Below, in pieces: positions 48,102 to 56,303 of a stretch of 64,000 nucleotides of DNA (position 1 is the stretch's first letter; every line of letters begins with the position of its first letter). Location: NCBI GenBank assembly GCA_963736285.1, contig CAVTOA010000003.1, positions 806,001-870,000 on the forward strand, in the 5' to 3' direction. A program made the translations under genes and the position numbers. This DNA comes from CAVTOA01 sp963736285 (lineage in GTDB: Bacteria; Actinomycetota; Actinomycetes; Mycobacteriales; QHCE01). The notes under the pieces were generated by a model that did no database searches, was not told the DNA's origin, and saw only the letters and a list, made by a program, of their open reading frames with translations.

Positions 48102-48473
48102 CTAGCCGCTATCACCCAGCAGCTTCGCCAGGACTTCTGCGTGGCTGTGTGAAACGTCTTTGGTGGCTGTCAGAAGTGTGAGGGGTGAATCGTGCAGAAT
48201 TTTGCGCAGCTGATTGAGGGCGTCCTGTTTGGAGTCATCGTTGTGTAGCTCGTCGCGGTACCGCTGCTGGAATTGCTCGAATTTGGCCGGGTCATGGCTA
48301 AACCATTTGCGTAGTTCCGTGGACGGCGCTACTTCTTTGACCCACTTGTCGTACTCGAGTTCGTCTTTGCGGACCCCTCGAGGCCACACCCGGTCCACCA
48401 GTACTCGTACGCCGTCGCCGCGCGCTGCTTGCTCGTAAACCCGACGAACGCGAACCGTGTGCTGCTGCGCCAT
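48102..48473 (-). CDS. DUF488 family protein, copy A
   Basis: 123 aa. Family features: VRRVYEQAARGDGVRVLVDR then VWPRGVRKDEL, and APSTELRKWFSHDPAKFEQF with conserved Trp, His and Pro residues; ends with LTLLTATKDVSHSHAEVLAK. Function of DUF488 unknown, possibly heme or small-molecule binding. ATG 48473 follows AGGAGG. Nearly identical to the gene at 54630-54998; the main differences are at the N- and C-termini. Confidence 0.85.
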   Translation of the reverse strand: MAQQHTVRVRRVYEQAARGDGVRVLVDRVWPRGVRKDELEYDKWVKEVAPSTELRKWFSHDPAKFEQFQQRYRDELHNDDSKQDALNQLRKILHDSPLTLLTATKDVSHSHAEVLAKLLGDSG

Positions 48474-48616
48474 GTGTCAGACCTCCTGCGCTCATTCGTA
48501 CCCCCCGACGCCTTTCACCGAACTGCCATGGCAGGGCCGAATCGTGTGATGAGCACATCGGGAGGAGCGGCGCCCTGGCTCACGTGGCCGTCGCAACTGC
48601 CGGGCAAGATGGCGAC

Positions 48617-49042
48617 ATGAATCTGCCCAACAATTTGCTTCCCGAGCCCGAGCCCACTCTGCTGCCCGAAGACGTCGCGCGCCAGGCATTAGCTGACGTC
48701 ACCGCTGGCCAAGCTAATGCCAGCGAGGTCGCCGCACGTTACCCGACGTCAAGCGCCGCATGGGCGGTGCTCGCCGACCGCGCGTTTGCTGCTGGCGACA
48801 TCACCGCCTCCTACGCCTACGCACGAACCGGTTACCACCGTGGCCTGGATGCGTTGCGACGGAATGGCTGGAAGGGGTATGGCCCGGTGCCATGGTCGCA
48901 CGAGGCGAATCAAGGATTCTTGCGCTGCCTCAACGCCTTAGCTCGCGCTGCTGGTGCGATCGATGAGACGGACGAGGCAGAGCGGTGTGCTCAATTTTTG
49001 CGCGACTGTGATCCTTCCGTTCCGTTCCGGAACACCTGGTAG
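48617..49042 (+). CDS. DUF3151 family protein, copy A (altered C-terminus)
   Basis: ATG 48617 gives MNLPNNLLPEPEPTLLPEDV. The helical, TPR-like core (RYPTSSAAWAVLADRAFAAG; YAYARTGYHRGLDALRRNGW; HEANQGFLRCLNALARAAGA) is typical of DUF3151, a core actinobacterial gene usually found near fba. Compared with copy B, an extra tccgt near 49018 shifts the frame, so the protein ends VPFRNTW instead of VPEHLVNS. Copy B may be the original. Function unknown. Confidence 0.85.
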   Translation: MNLPNNLLPEPEPTLLPEDVARQALADVTAGQANASEVAARYPTSSAAWAVLADRAFAAGDITASYAYARTGYHRGLDALRRNGWKGYGPVPWSHEANQGFLRCLNALARAAGAIDETDEAERCAQFLRDCDPSVPFRNTW

Positions 49043-49067
49043 TTAGAGCCTTTTCCGTTTTGGGGTT

Positions 49068-49652
49068 TTATGCGGGGCAGATGAGGGTGTTGATCGCTCC
49101 TAGGTAGAGGTGTGCGTGGTTGGGGCTGGGTCGGAAATGGCGGAAGATTCGCCAGGATTTGAGGATCGCGAATGCCCGCTCGCCTGGATTGCGTAGCTTG
49201 GTTCGGTTTTTGTTGATCTGTTTTTGGGATCGGGTCAGGTGAGGGTCGCGGGAAGCGGTGAGGATGTGTGGCCCGGCGCCAACATAGGCTTTGCCGGCCA
49301 GGACCAGCCGGTGTGCTGTGGCATCGATAATGCCGTGGTGTCCAGCTGCGGTCAGGTCAGGGGTTTTACCGGGTAGTGGCGGGGAAAACCATAATGGAAC
49401 ACCTTTGGGGGTGGTGATGGCTTGCACATTGAGGCCTTCACGGTGGTGTTTCCCTGACCAGTTCGATGGGCATTGGCCCGGTTGTGTCCATAGCCGGTCG
49501 CATGGGATGAGCGTTCCATCAAGGATGGAATATGCCCCGGTTGGGTGGCGTGTGGCCTGGGTAGGGGTTTCAGCAGGACAGGCGTCGCCATGTGTGATGG
49601 GTGCGGCGTGATCGTGCGAGCCGATCAGCGACGTCTCTCGTTGCTTGAGCAA
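49068..49652 (-). mobile_element. IS5-type transposase, N-terminally truncated
   Basis: 194 aa of a DDE transposase (DDE_Tnp_4 / IS5 group): first Asp in YSILDGTLIPCD, SGKHHREGLNVQAITTPKGV, second Asp in GKTPDLTAAGHHGI, and Glu in LRNPGERAFAILKSWRIFRH. The N-terminal helix-turn-helix region is missing, and no matching inverted repeat was found on the right, so the insertion sequence is incomplete. It begins immediately after DUF3151 copy A. Confidence 0.75.
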
Positions 49653-49968
49653 ACAATTCCTGACAGGGCGTAGATGGCTGGTGTTTACTCTTCCCTTAAA
49701 TGCGCCGACAATTCGGCACTTATGAATCTAAAGTGGACGATCCCATTTTACCGCACGACGCGGCCGGCGCGAGGATGGCGAAGTGGTAGTGAGCTTGTTG
49801 GGGCCGCTCGGTGGTGCGGGCCGAGATGAGCTCAACGATTTCGTCCACATTGTCTAGTACGTGCACCAGCTGATACAGCGGTTGCGGCTGGGTTCGTCAC
49901 GGAAACGCACACAAATGAGTCACCGCAGCGATATACACTTCTCTTTCAAGTCCCCTAGTATTCTGTAT
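49653..49968. other. Gap between transposase remnant and antitoxin gene
   Basis: About 300 bp. It likely holds the lost 5' part of the insertion sequence and the promoter of the antitoxin gene; the sequence gtattctgtatatg directly before ATG 49969 suggests a -10 box and a leaderless transcript. Nothing else is visible. Confidence 0.4.
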
Positions 49969-50652
49969 ATGTCTCTAATTGGGGTGACCGAGGCGGCTCA
50001 TCGCCTTAGGGTTTCGCCGCAACGCATTTATCAGCGCATCGCCGATGGAACACTCTTCGCTGCTCGAGTCGGGAATCAATGGGCGATTGATGAGACGGCT
50101 CTAGGCCGGGTAAATGCAAGGCTCGGTCGACCTCTATCCGAGCGAGCGGCATGGGCGATTCTGGCACTGGAGCTGGAAAGAGTCGGCCATTCTTATGCGC
50201 CCGATGTCATGCAAGGCCTGAGTCTGTCACCCTCGGAATTGTCTCGGGCTCGAAAGCGCTTTTCGAAGATTCTTTCCTCAGACGAGCCGGAAGAACTCTT
50301 GCGTGCTTGGTTACCTCGCCGCGCCGAACGTTTGATCTTTCGCGCATCCCCACGCGATTTAGGCGCTATTGGATCTGACTGCCACCTCCTTGTATCAGGA
50401 TTGAGTCATGCAAGCAGTGGCATGACTAATGCCGGCGTAGTAGAGGGTTACATTGCGAGGGCTGACTTGGCTGACTTCATCGATCGTCATTTACTTATTG
50501 AAGCTCCGGATGGACGTGCCAACGTGTTCTTGCACGTAGTGAATATGCGGCCTCCGTCTGCGTCACTGCTCCTCGTGGCTGCTGATCTTGCCGACCATTA
50601 CGGCCCGAGGGAATCCAGTCGGGTTCGAAGTTTGGTAAAGGTGCTGCGATGA
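49969..50652 (+). CDS. Helix-turn-helix antitoxin of an AbiEii-type pair
   Basis: About 227 aa from ATG 49969; the open frame reaches back to 49861, but MSLIGVTEAAHRLRVSPQRI is the natural start. The first ~65 residues are an excisionase-like winged helix (RIYQRIADGTLFAARVGNQW AIDE). The rest is helical (LSLSPSELSRARKRFSKILS) and ends in VVNMRPPSASLLLVAADLAD. This two-part layout, with a nucleotidyltransferase gene directly after it and overlapping by 4 bp, is that of actinobacterial AbiEii-associated antitoxins. Confidence 0.65.
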   Translation: MSLIGVTEAAHRLRVSPQRIYQRIADGTLFAARVGNQWAIDETALGRVNARLGRPLSERAAWAILALELERVGHSYAPDVMQGLSLSPSELSRARKRFSKILSSDEPEELLRAWLPRRAERLIFRASPRDLGAIGSDCHLLVSGLSHASSGMTNAGVVEGYIARADLADFIDRHLLIEAPDGRANVFLHVVNMRPPSASLLLVAADLADHYGPRESSRVRSLVKVLR

Positions 50653-51169
50653 TTACTCTGCCTGCAATGTCGGAAGCGCAGACTGAGGCTTGGCACGCGC
50701 TGTTTGATCTCCATGACCGACTCTCCGATGGCTGGACGCTCATTGGTGGCCAAATGGTGCACATACATTGCGCCGAGCGTGGTTCCTCACTAGACCGATC
50801 TACTAGCGATGCAGACACTGTCCTCAAACCCCTGGTGGTATTCAGGCTCTTCGTCGCAGTGAGTCGGTTCTGGTTGAAGTCGCTGGCCGACGGGGCACCG
50901 TCCGACGGCCGAACCTCCTTGGTGCACTCATCATGAAAGCCGCCGCACACACTGTCGTCAGTGATCCACACCGCGGTCGCCATCGAAGCGACTTCGCCGC
51001 CTTGTCTGCTCTCGTCGCCGCATCCGACTTTGCCAAAGACTCATTGTCGCGGGGCGAGCGCAAATATCTGCGCGACATGATCACGGCGACCAGGAGTGAC
51101 CGTATCGTGATGGGCAGCCTGCCAGATGCCAACGATGGCTTGATTCGGCTTGAACGTCGGATCGAATGA
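50649..51169 (+). pseudogene. AbiEii-type nucleotidyltransferase toxin with internal deletion
   Basis: ATG 50649. The N-terminal part has DGWTLIGGQMVHIHCAERG and RSTSDADTVL, the nucleotidyltransferase GG..R.T.D.D signature. After DTVL the sequence jumps: in another frame it reads QALRRSESVLVEVAGRRGTV and RRPNLLGALIMKAAAHTV, the later part of the same family. Roughly 60 residues in between are missing and the frame changes, so no full toxin is made. The last part (SDFAALSALVAASDFAKDSL) is normal. Confidence 0.65.
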
Positions 51170-51295
51170 GCGGTCTGCTCCGGTGGACAGAAACTATTTT
51201 TCTGGGAAGCAGAAAACACCAGATAATTAAGTCCATGATTGCCTGCTTCGCCAGAAGGTTAGACGTACCGGCTTATTCTGCGGCTCAGCTCAAGC

Positions 51296-52799
51296 TCATC
51301 GTCCAAATAGGGTTGGTAGATCGATGAGGCGGACGTCGTCACGTTTCGCCGCGGCCTTTTGGAGACCGCCCTCGAAACCACTCCGGCTAAAAAGCGCCAA
51401 TACCGCCTTTTCTACCCCGACCCCGCGCCGTGTAAGAAGACCACGAATATGGTCCAGGCGAGCCAAGTCACTAAGAGTACGGTGCCCATTGGTGCATTTG
51501 GCTTCGCCTAGCACCACGATCTCTGGGCGCGCCGACTGTTTACGAACTCCACGGCGTAGCGCGACGACATCAAGCTCATGTTGTGCCTTGCCCTGCGGAT
51601 CGTTTACCACTGTCCGTCCCACTTCGCCAATCGGTTCAGGCCAGTGGTCTTCCGAGTAGTGGCGGGTCCAGTGGCCGGCGATGTGCTCAAAGTAAGGCCC
51701 CAGTACACCCGCAGAAAAACTTGACTCGGTGGCCCGCCAAGCCTCCTGTACTTGCCCTTCTTCCAGCGAGACCCGGTTGGGTTCGACGACGAGTTGGCTG
51801 AACCGGACGATGGGATCGGCGATTCGATAACTAGGGCGACGCTGTAACAGGAGGTCCTCATCCCGGTGCAGAAAACCTGCGGTAATCAATACGTCCAGAG
51901 GGTGCGTCAGAGCGCTGTCACGTCGACCGATCAATGCGCCGATTTTGCTGGCGGTAGTCGCCCCATCTGCGATCGCGCGCAGGATTGAGTTGTATAGCGC
52001 CTTGTCTTGGATACGAGGGTCCTCACGGAGCAGGTAGCTCATCTCGTCGTATAAGGCGTGAGCCGGTTTTAGAATGCTGCGGCCAAGCCACGAGGCCAGA
52101 TCTTTAGTCGAGCGGGGCGGTGCGTGTTCGATGAGTGCTTTATAGCCCGGCGTGCCGCCAAAAATTGCGCCGAGTCTCAGCGCCACTTCAGGGTTGGTGG
52201 CTCCCCAATATTCGGCGGAGGTCCGATAGTCGAACGGCTTTATGAGCAGGTTGAGCCGCGCCCGGCCGCGTAATGCTCGCTGTCCCGACAGAAGTTCTGT
52301 CATCACCGACAACGCGGACCCACAGACGATCACCGCTGCACCCGGGCTATGCCGCGACTCGTCCCACAGTTCTTGCAAGACGCTCGGAATCTCTGGGCTG
52401 TGACGCAGCAGGTACGGCAGTTCGTCGATGATGATGAGCCTTCGCTGGCCCGCTGGCGCCCGCTGACGGTCCGGCGTCATGGCGGCCACGTGATGGCCAC
52501 CCAAGGGCGAAACGGAAAGCCGCTTCCCAGTCGGCGAATCGCAGTTGTCCGGCGGGCAGACCGAGTGTGACGGCGATGTCGTCGGCGAATCGCTGCAGTG
52601 CCGGGAGCCGCTCTACCTCTTGCGCCTGGTGGTAGAGCGCATGATGGGCCGCGGCAAGCCGGCGGAGTAGAAAACTTTTGCCCTGTCGGCGGCGCCCATA
52701 GACCACACCGATGCGGAGTCCCTCCGCCGGCGAGGCAGCGAATTCGTCCAGGTCCGTCCACTCTTGGGCTCGAGCAAACAGGTCACGTGGCTTCTTCAC
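51296..52799 (-). CDS. AAA ATPase of the archaeal-ATPase/DUF234 family (one frameshift)
   Basis: About 500 aa. N-terminal P-loop IGVVYGRRRQGKSFLLRRLA, Walker B LIIIDELPYLL, sensor-like VIVCGSALSVMTELLSGQRA, then winged-helix and a C-terminal DUF234 nuclease-like domain (ARPEIVVLGEAKCTNGHRTL; DDVRLIDLPTLFGR). The N-terminal part (to FRFALG) and the rest lie in different frames joined near 52500, one indel. These ATPases are typical of mobile or defence-linked genomic regions; function is unproven. A 13-bp inverted repeat lies 4 bp before the start. Confidence 0.75.
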
Positions 52800-52803
52800 G
52801 TCA

Positions 52804-52842
52804 TTACTATAACTCGACGTACACTAACTCGAGTTATAGTAA
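52804..52842. promoter_or_regulatory. 13-bp inverted repeat upstream of the ATPase gene (operator candidate)
   Basis: ttactataactcg (52804-52816) and cgagttatagtaa (52830-52842) are perfect inverted copies 13 bp apart, AT-rich in GC-rich surroundings, directly upstream of the ATPase start codon. Likely a regulatory site, perhaps overlapping its promoter. Confidence 0.5.
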
Positions 52843-52947
52843 CTAAGTGCGCTCAAGAACTGAAGAACTAGAAGCGGCCCAGGCGGAATCCGCTAACAAA
52901 GCGTAAGAACAAGTCGAACCTGTGACCCCACGCGGTGGCTCCAGTGG

Positions 52948-54324
52948 TCATATTCGACTGCGGGCAGCTGGATTGTTACCGCTTCGCCACCCTGTCCAGC
53001 GTGCCCGGAGCCTGTCGGCTAGGCCGGGCGGGTGCGGGGTGGGCGCCGGTGTTGGTGGGCTTGACGGGGGTTTGCCAGCGCACCGGTTTAGTACCTTTGC
53101 CCACTTCTCGAGACCATAGTTCTTCAAAATCCTCTCGAGTACTGGTCGTGCATCTGCCTCCGACACTTTCTTGACCACGGCATAGGGGTCATAGGGATTG
53201 CGCTCGTCAAGCGGATGGAACGCGTTCGTCCGATCATTGACCAGGGGTTCCCATTGGCTCTCGGAGACCCCTTTGTCTGCGTGATTCCAGGTGGTCCACT
53301 GGTCTCCCGGCCGTCCTTCCCAAGTACATTCCTCGTATCCATACCCAGTGGTTACTCTGATTCCTGTTCCTATTTCCCCTCTGGGGGAGTGAAGTGCGAC
53401 TGGAGCTTGTCGGCGATGATCGGTACGTTTGTATCCGTCCATCAGCTCTTGAACGAGTTGCGGTTCCCCTAACTCGGAGGCGGCATATTCGACCGCCGCC
53501 TGCATGCGGTCCGGCGCGGGGAACAGGTGGATCCCACCCTGGTTATTGGGCGTCTCATTTACCGTCTCGTAGAACATCGGGTATTTGCGGCGCTTGGAAT
53601 CTTCCTCTTTGAGCCCGGGCGCATATGGATACGGCAGCGAAAAAACGCCACCGTCATACTCCACGACAAGACGACCATTGCGCCGATGAACAGCGTTCCG
53701 TGTATGAACGTCCGGCAATTCGACGATGGGTAATCCCCAGCGTTCAAATAGCTTTTTCATGGCCAGATCAACATGGGCGCCGCGCCGGAGTAGAAAGAAG
53801 CCGATTGTTCGGACTTTTTCTCCATCTACTCCGGTGCCTAAGGCTGCTACTTCGTTGTAGTCGGCGGCATCCGTGTTTGCGAGTACCTCAGTGGCGGAAC
53901 TCGGGCTGGGGAGTCGATCCAGCACGTCGCGGGGGGTTCCCGCGTACTCAGCCCAAAGTGGGGTTTTGCGGTCGGGTGTGCCTACTGGTCCGTCATGGTG
54001 CTGAAACTGAACGTGGACTGTTCCGTCGGGTTGTGGGTTTACATATGCCTGCGCGTCGTAGGACTTGGCAGTAATGATGTTTTCACTGGGGACGCGGAGA
54101 ATGAATCCGCCTCCCACGCGGGGGCTAGTACCCGGTGTCGGACTATAAAGCCCGGGGTGCTCTTCATCAATCAGACTCGTGGACACGCAATGCAGGTGGG
54201 GGACACCGCGTGGTCCCCATTCCCATCCTCGCTTGGGTATATGAACTAGATACCTAAAGCTAGTTGGATCATGTGCTGCCGGGTCAGTTGTATCCCCCCA
54301 GAAGCCCTCAGAGTCCGCGCGCAT
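52948..54324 (-). CDS. Unrecognised 458-aa protein in accessory region
   Basis: No signal peptide or membrane helix. N-terminal strands SFRYLVHIPKRGWEWGPRGV then HLHCVSTSLIDEEHPGLYSP and GGGFILRVPSENIITAKSYD suggest a compact alpha/beta domain; an Arg, then Ser-Thr-Ser, pattern slightly recalls ADP-ribosyltransferase folds, but no catalytic Glu motif is clear. A second region (GFFLLRRGAHVDLAMKKLFE RWGLP; NAVHRRNGRLVVEYDGGV) is equally unassigned. The C-terminus is Pro-rich, then basic. Function unknown; a toxin or effector is possible. Lies in copy B of the duplicated unit. Confidence 0.6.
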   Translation of the reverse strand: MRADSEGFWGDTTDPAAHDPTSFRYLVHIPKRGWEWGPRGVPHLHCVSTSLIDEEHPGLYSPTPGTSPRVGGGFILRVPSENIITAKSYDAQAYVNPQPDGTVHVQFQHHDGPVGTPDRKTPLWAEYAGTPRDVLDRLPSPSSATEVLANTDAADYNEVAALGTGVDGEKVRTIGFFLLRRGAHVDLAMKKLFERWGLPIVELPDVHTRNAVHRRNGRLVVEYDGGVFSLPYPYAPGLKEEDSKRRKYPMFYETVNETPNNQGGIHLFPAPDRMQAAVEYAASELGEPQLVQELMDGYKRTDHRRQAPVALHSPRGEIGTGIRVTTGYGYEECTWEGRPGDQWTTWNHADKGVSESQWEPLVNDRTNAFHPLDERNPYDPYAVVKKVSEADARPVLERILKNYGLEKWAKVLNRCAGKPPSSPPTPAPTPHPPGLADRLRARWTGWRSGNNPAARSRI

Positions 54325-54629
54325 AGCCGAAGGCTATGAGGTGTGACGGGGTTTCCAGACGGCGGTTACCAAATTGTTTGCTGTTTGAATGATGGAGCGA
54401 AACTACGAACTCCGACCGGCAACGAGCTGATGCTGCACTAGCCCACAATGGATTGGCATCAGCAAGGCTGCGCCGCAGCTCATCATCTCTCACATCACCG
54501 ACTCTACCGATGGACGCCTTACAAAATACCGGGGGTATGAGCCCAGGTAGGTCCACAAAAGTGGGGGGGTTTTCGGTACCTGCGCCTGACAAAAGGGGGG
54601 AGGTAGCCGCAATATTTCTTTGGCCACTA
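54325..54629. other. Gap between the 458-aa gene and DUF488 copy B
   Basis: 300 bp without a recognisable gene. It presumably holds the promoter of the 458-aa gene (transcribed leftward). Confidence 0.4.
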
Positions 54630-54998
54630 TCAGCCGCCATTGCGGAGGAGCTCTGCCAGCACCGCTGCGTGGCTATGCGGAACGTCTTTGGTGGCTGTCA
54701 GAAGTGTGAGCGGTGAATCGTGCAGGATTTTGCGCAGCTGATTGAGGGCGTCTTGTTTGGAGTCATCGTTGTGTAGCTCGTCGCGGTACCGCTGCTGGAA
54801 CTGCTCGAATTTGGCTGGATCGTGGCCGAACCACTTGCGGAGCTCCGTGGACGGCGCTACTTCTTTGACCCATTCGTCGTACTCGAGTTCGTCTTTGCGA
54901 ACCCCTCGAGGCCACACCCGGTCCACCAGTATTCGTACGCCGTCGCCGCGCTTAGCGTCCTCGTAAACCCGACGAATGTGAACTGCGTGCTGTGACAT
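54630..54998 (-). CDS. DUF488 family protein, copy B
   Basis: 122 aa from ATG 54998 behind AAGGGGG. Sequence VHIRRVYEDAKRGDGVRILV and APSTELRKWFGHDPAKFEQF; close to identical to copy A (48102-48473), with most changes near the ends. Retained in full, so both copies may be active. Function unknown. Confidence 0.85.
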   Translation of the reverse strand: MSQHAVHIRRVYEDAKRGDGVRILVDRVWPRGVRKDELEYDEWVKEVAPSTELRKWFGHDPAKFEQFQQRYRDELHNDDSKQDALNQLRKILHDSPLTLLTATKDVPHSHAAVLAELLRNGG

Positions 54999-55201
54999 GT
55001 GAGCCCCCTTTCGGCATTTGTACCCGCCCAGGAGCGGTGCCGAACTGTCGGCAGGTTGAACTGCCGGCACACCTAAGCCACCAGTACGCCGATGACGCAA
55101 ATAGCAAGGACAAATGCGCAGCGAAAGGTCAGGGATGTCGTGCTGGGGTAGACGGCGATGCCACGGTGCTGAGTCACTGACATGCCAGGCAAGATGGCGC
55201 C

Positions 55202-55630
55202 ATGAATCTGCCCAACAATTTGCTTCCCGAGCCCGAGCCCACTCTGCTCCCAGAAGACCCCGCGGGTCGGGCATTAGCCGACGTCTCCGCAGGTCAAGCT
55301 GACGCCAGTGAGGTCGCCGCACGTTACCCCACATCCAGTGCAGCGTGGGCTGTGCTCGCCGACCGCGCTTTTGCTGCCGACGACATCACCGCCTCCTACG
55401 CCTATGCACGGACCGGCTACCACCGTGGTTTGGATGCGTTGCGACGCAACGGCTGGAAAGGGCATGGCCCGGTGCCATGGTCGCACGAGGCGAATCAAGG
55501 ATTCTTGCGCTGCCTCAACGCCCTTGCTCGTGCTGCCGGTGCGATCGATGAAACGGGTGAGGCAGAGCGGTGTACTCAATTTCTGCGCGACTGTGATCCT
55601 TCCGTTCCGGAACACCTGGTAAATAGCTAG
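55202..55630 (+). CDS. DUF3151 family protein, copy B
   Basis: 142 aa, ATG 55202. Same core as copy A (RYPTSSAAWAVLADRAFAAD; YARTGYHRGLDALRRNGWKG), ending FLRDCDPSVPEHLVNS. It is probably the ancestral copy, since DUF3151 normally sits between fba and purA in actinobacteria and this is the copy nearest purA. A hairpin terminator follows. Divergent from DUF488 copy B. Confidence 0.87.
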   Translation: MNLPNNLLPEPEPTLLPEDPAGRALADVSAGQADASEVAARYPTSSAAWAVLADRAFAADDITASYAYARTGYHRGLDALRRNGWKGHGPVPWSHEANQGFLRCLNALARAAGAIDETGEAERCTQFLRDCDPSVPEHLVNS

Positions 55631-55650
55631 CCTCGCGCTACACAAATAAA

Positions 55651-55700
55651 AATTGAGGGTATTCGCGCACGAATCGATCAATGCGTGAATACCCTCAATT
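55651..55700. terminator. Convergent terminator after DUF3151 copy B
   Basis: aattgagggtattcgcgca (55651-55669) pairs with 55682-55700, a 19-bp stem with one G-T pair and a 12-base loop. It lies between convergent DUF3151 and VOC genes. Confidence 0.8.
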
Positions 55701-55716
55701 GTCTTAGAAATTAGAT

Positions 55717-56187
55717 CTATTTTTGGTTGACAGCCTTTTGTAGTTCGCTAGTTTCAATTTTTTGCATCTTCAGCATCGCTTGCATTGCTCTACTTGCTTT
55801 TTCTTTATCGGGGTCTTTCATCATCTTCATGAGAAGCTCGGGAACGATTTGCCAGGACAAACCGTACTTGTCTTTGAGCCACCCGCACTGGCTTTCTTGC
55901 CCACCATCAGCGGTGAGCGCCTCCCAGTAGTAGTCGACCTCGTCCTGGGACGCGCACTCTACGTAGAACGAAAATGCCTCGTCGAGCTTAAAATCGGGTC
56001 CGCCATTCATCGCGGTGACCCTTTGTCCGTCTATCTCAAATTCGACGACGGTCACTTTGCCGGCCGGGTCTGGGCCTTCAAAGTGTTGCACCTCAATGAT
56101 TCTCGAATTTTTAAAGACAGACGTATAAAAACGCGCTGCCTCTTCCGCTTGGTTGTTGTACCAAAGGAATGGGGTAATTTTCGGCAT
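55717..56187 (-). CDS. PhnB-like VOC family protein
   Basis: 156 aa. Starts MPKITPFLWYNNQAEEAARF, with SRIIEVQHFEGPDPAGKVTV and AFSFYVECASQDEVDYYWEA, then CGWLKDKYGLSWQIVPELL, all typical of the PhnB / 3-demethylubiquinone-methyltransferase-like VOC group. Enzymatic role unknown. The Lys/Met/Gln-rich C-terminus (MKDPDKEKASRAMQAMLKMQ) is also usual. Composition is AT-richer than neighbours, so the gene may be horizontally acquired. Confidence 0.85.
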   Translation of the reverse strand: MPKITPFLWYNNQAEEAARFYTSVFKNSRIIEVQHFEGPDPAGKVTVVEFEIDGQRVTAMNGGPDFKLDEAFSFYVECASQDEVDYYWEALTADGGQESQCGWLKDKYGLSWQIVPELLMKMMKDPDKEKASRAMQAMLKMQKIETSELQKAVNQK

Positions 56188-56303
56188 AGTGGCGCTCCTT
56201 AATGATCGTCATCTTTAGAGTTCGCGAGTGAGCCTTCCCATTTACACCTGAGTTAAGACCTCATGGCGAGCTCACTTGGTGTTTGAGCACAGTCGACAGC
56301 CAG

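Larger units (their letters stand above)
46577..49041. repeat. Copy A of a duplicated unit (ATPase remnant, DUF488, DUF3151)
   Basis: The left boundary is where tcaagctcatcgtccaaata begins to match copy B (51287); the right boundary is the end of DUF3151 (acacctggta). The ATPase, DUF488 and DUF3151 genes keep the same order and orientation in copy B (51287-55620). The DNA between ATPase and DUF488 differs: here a BrnT-like TA pair, there the 458-aa gene. Confidence 0.6.
51287..55620. repeat. Copy B of the duplicated unit (ATPase, DUF488, DUF3151)
   Basis: Contains the complete ATPase gene, the 458-aa gene, DUF488 and DUF3151. The outer genes match copy A (46577-49041) in order and strand. 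The region between ATPase and DUF488 has no counterpart there. Confidence 0.6.
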
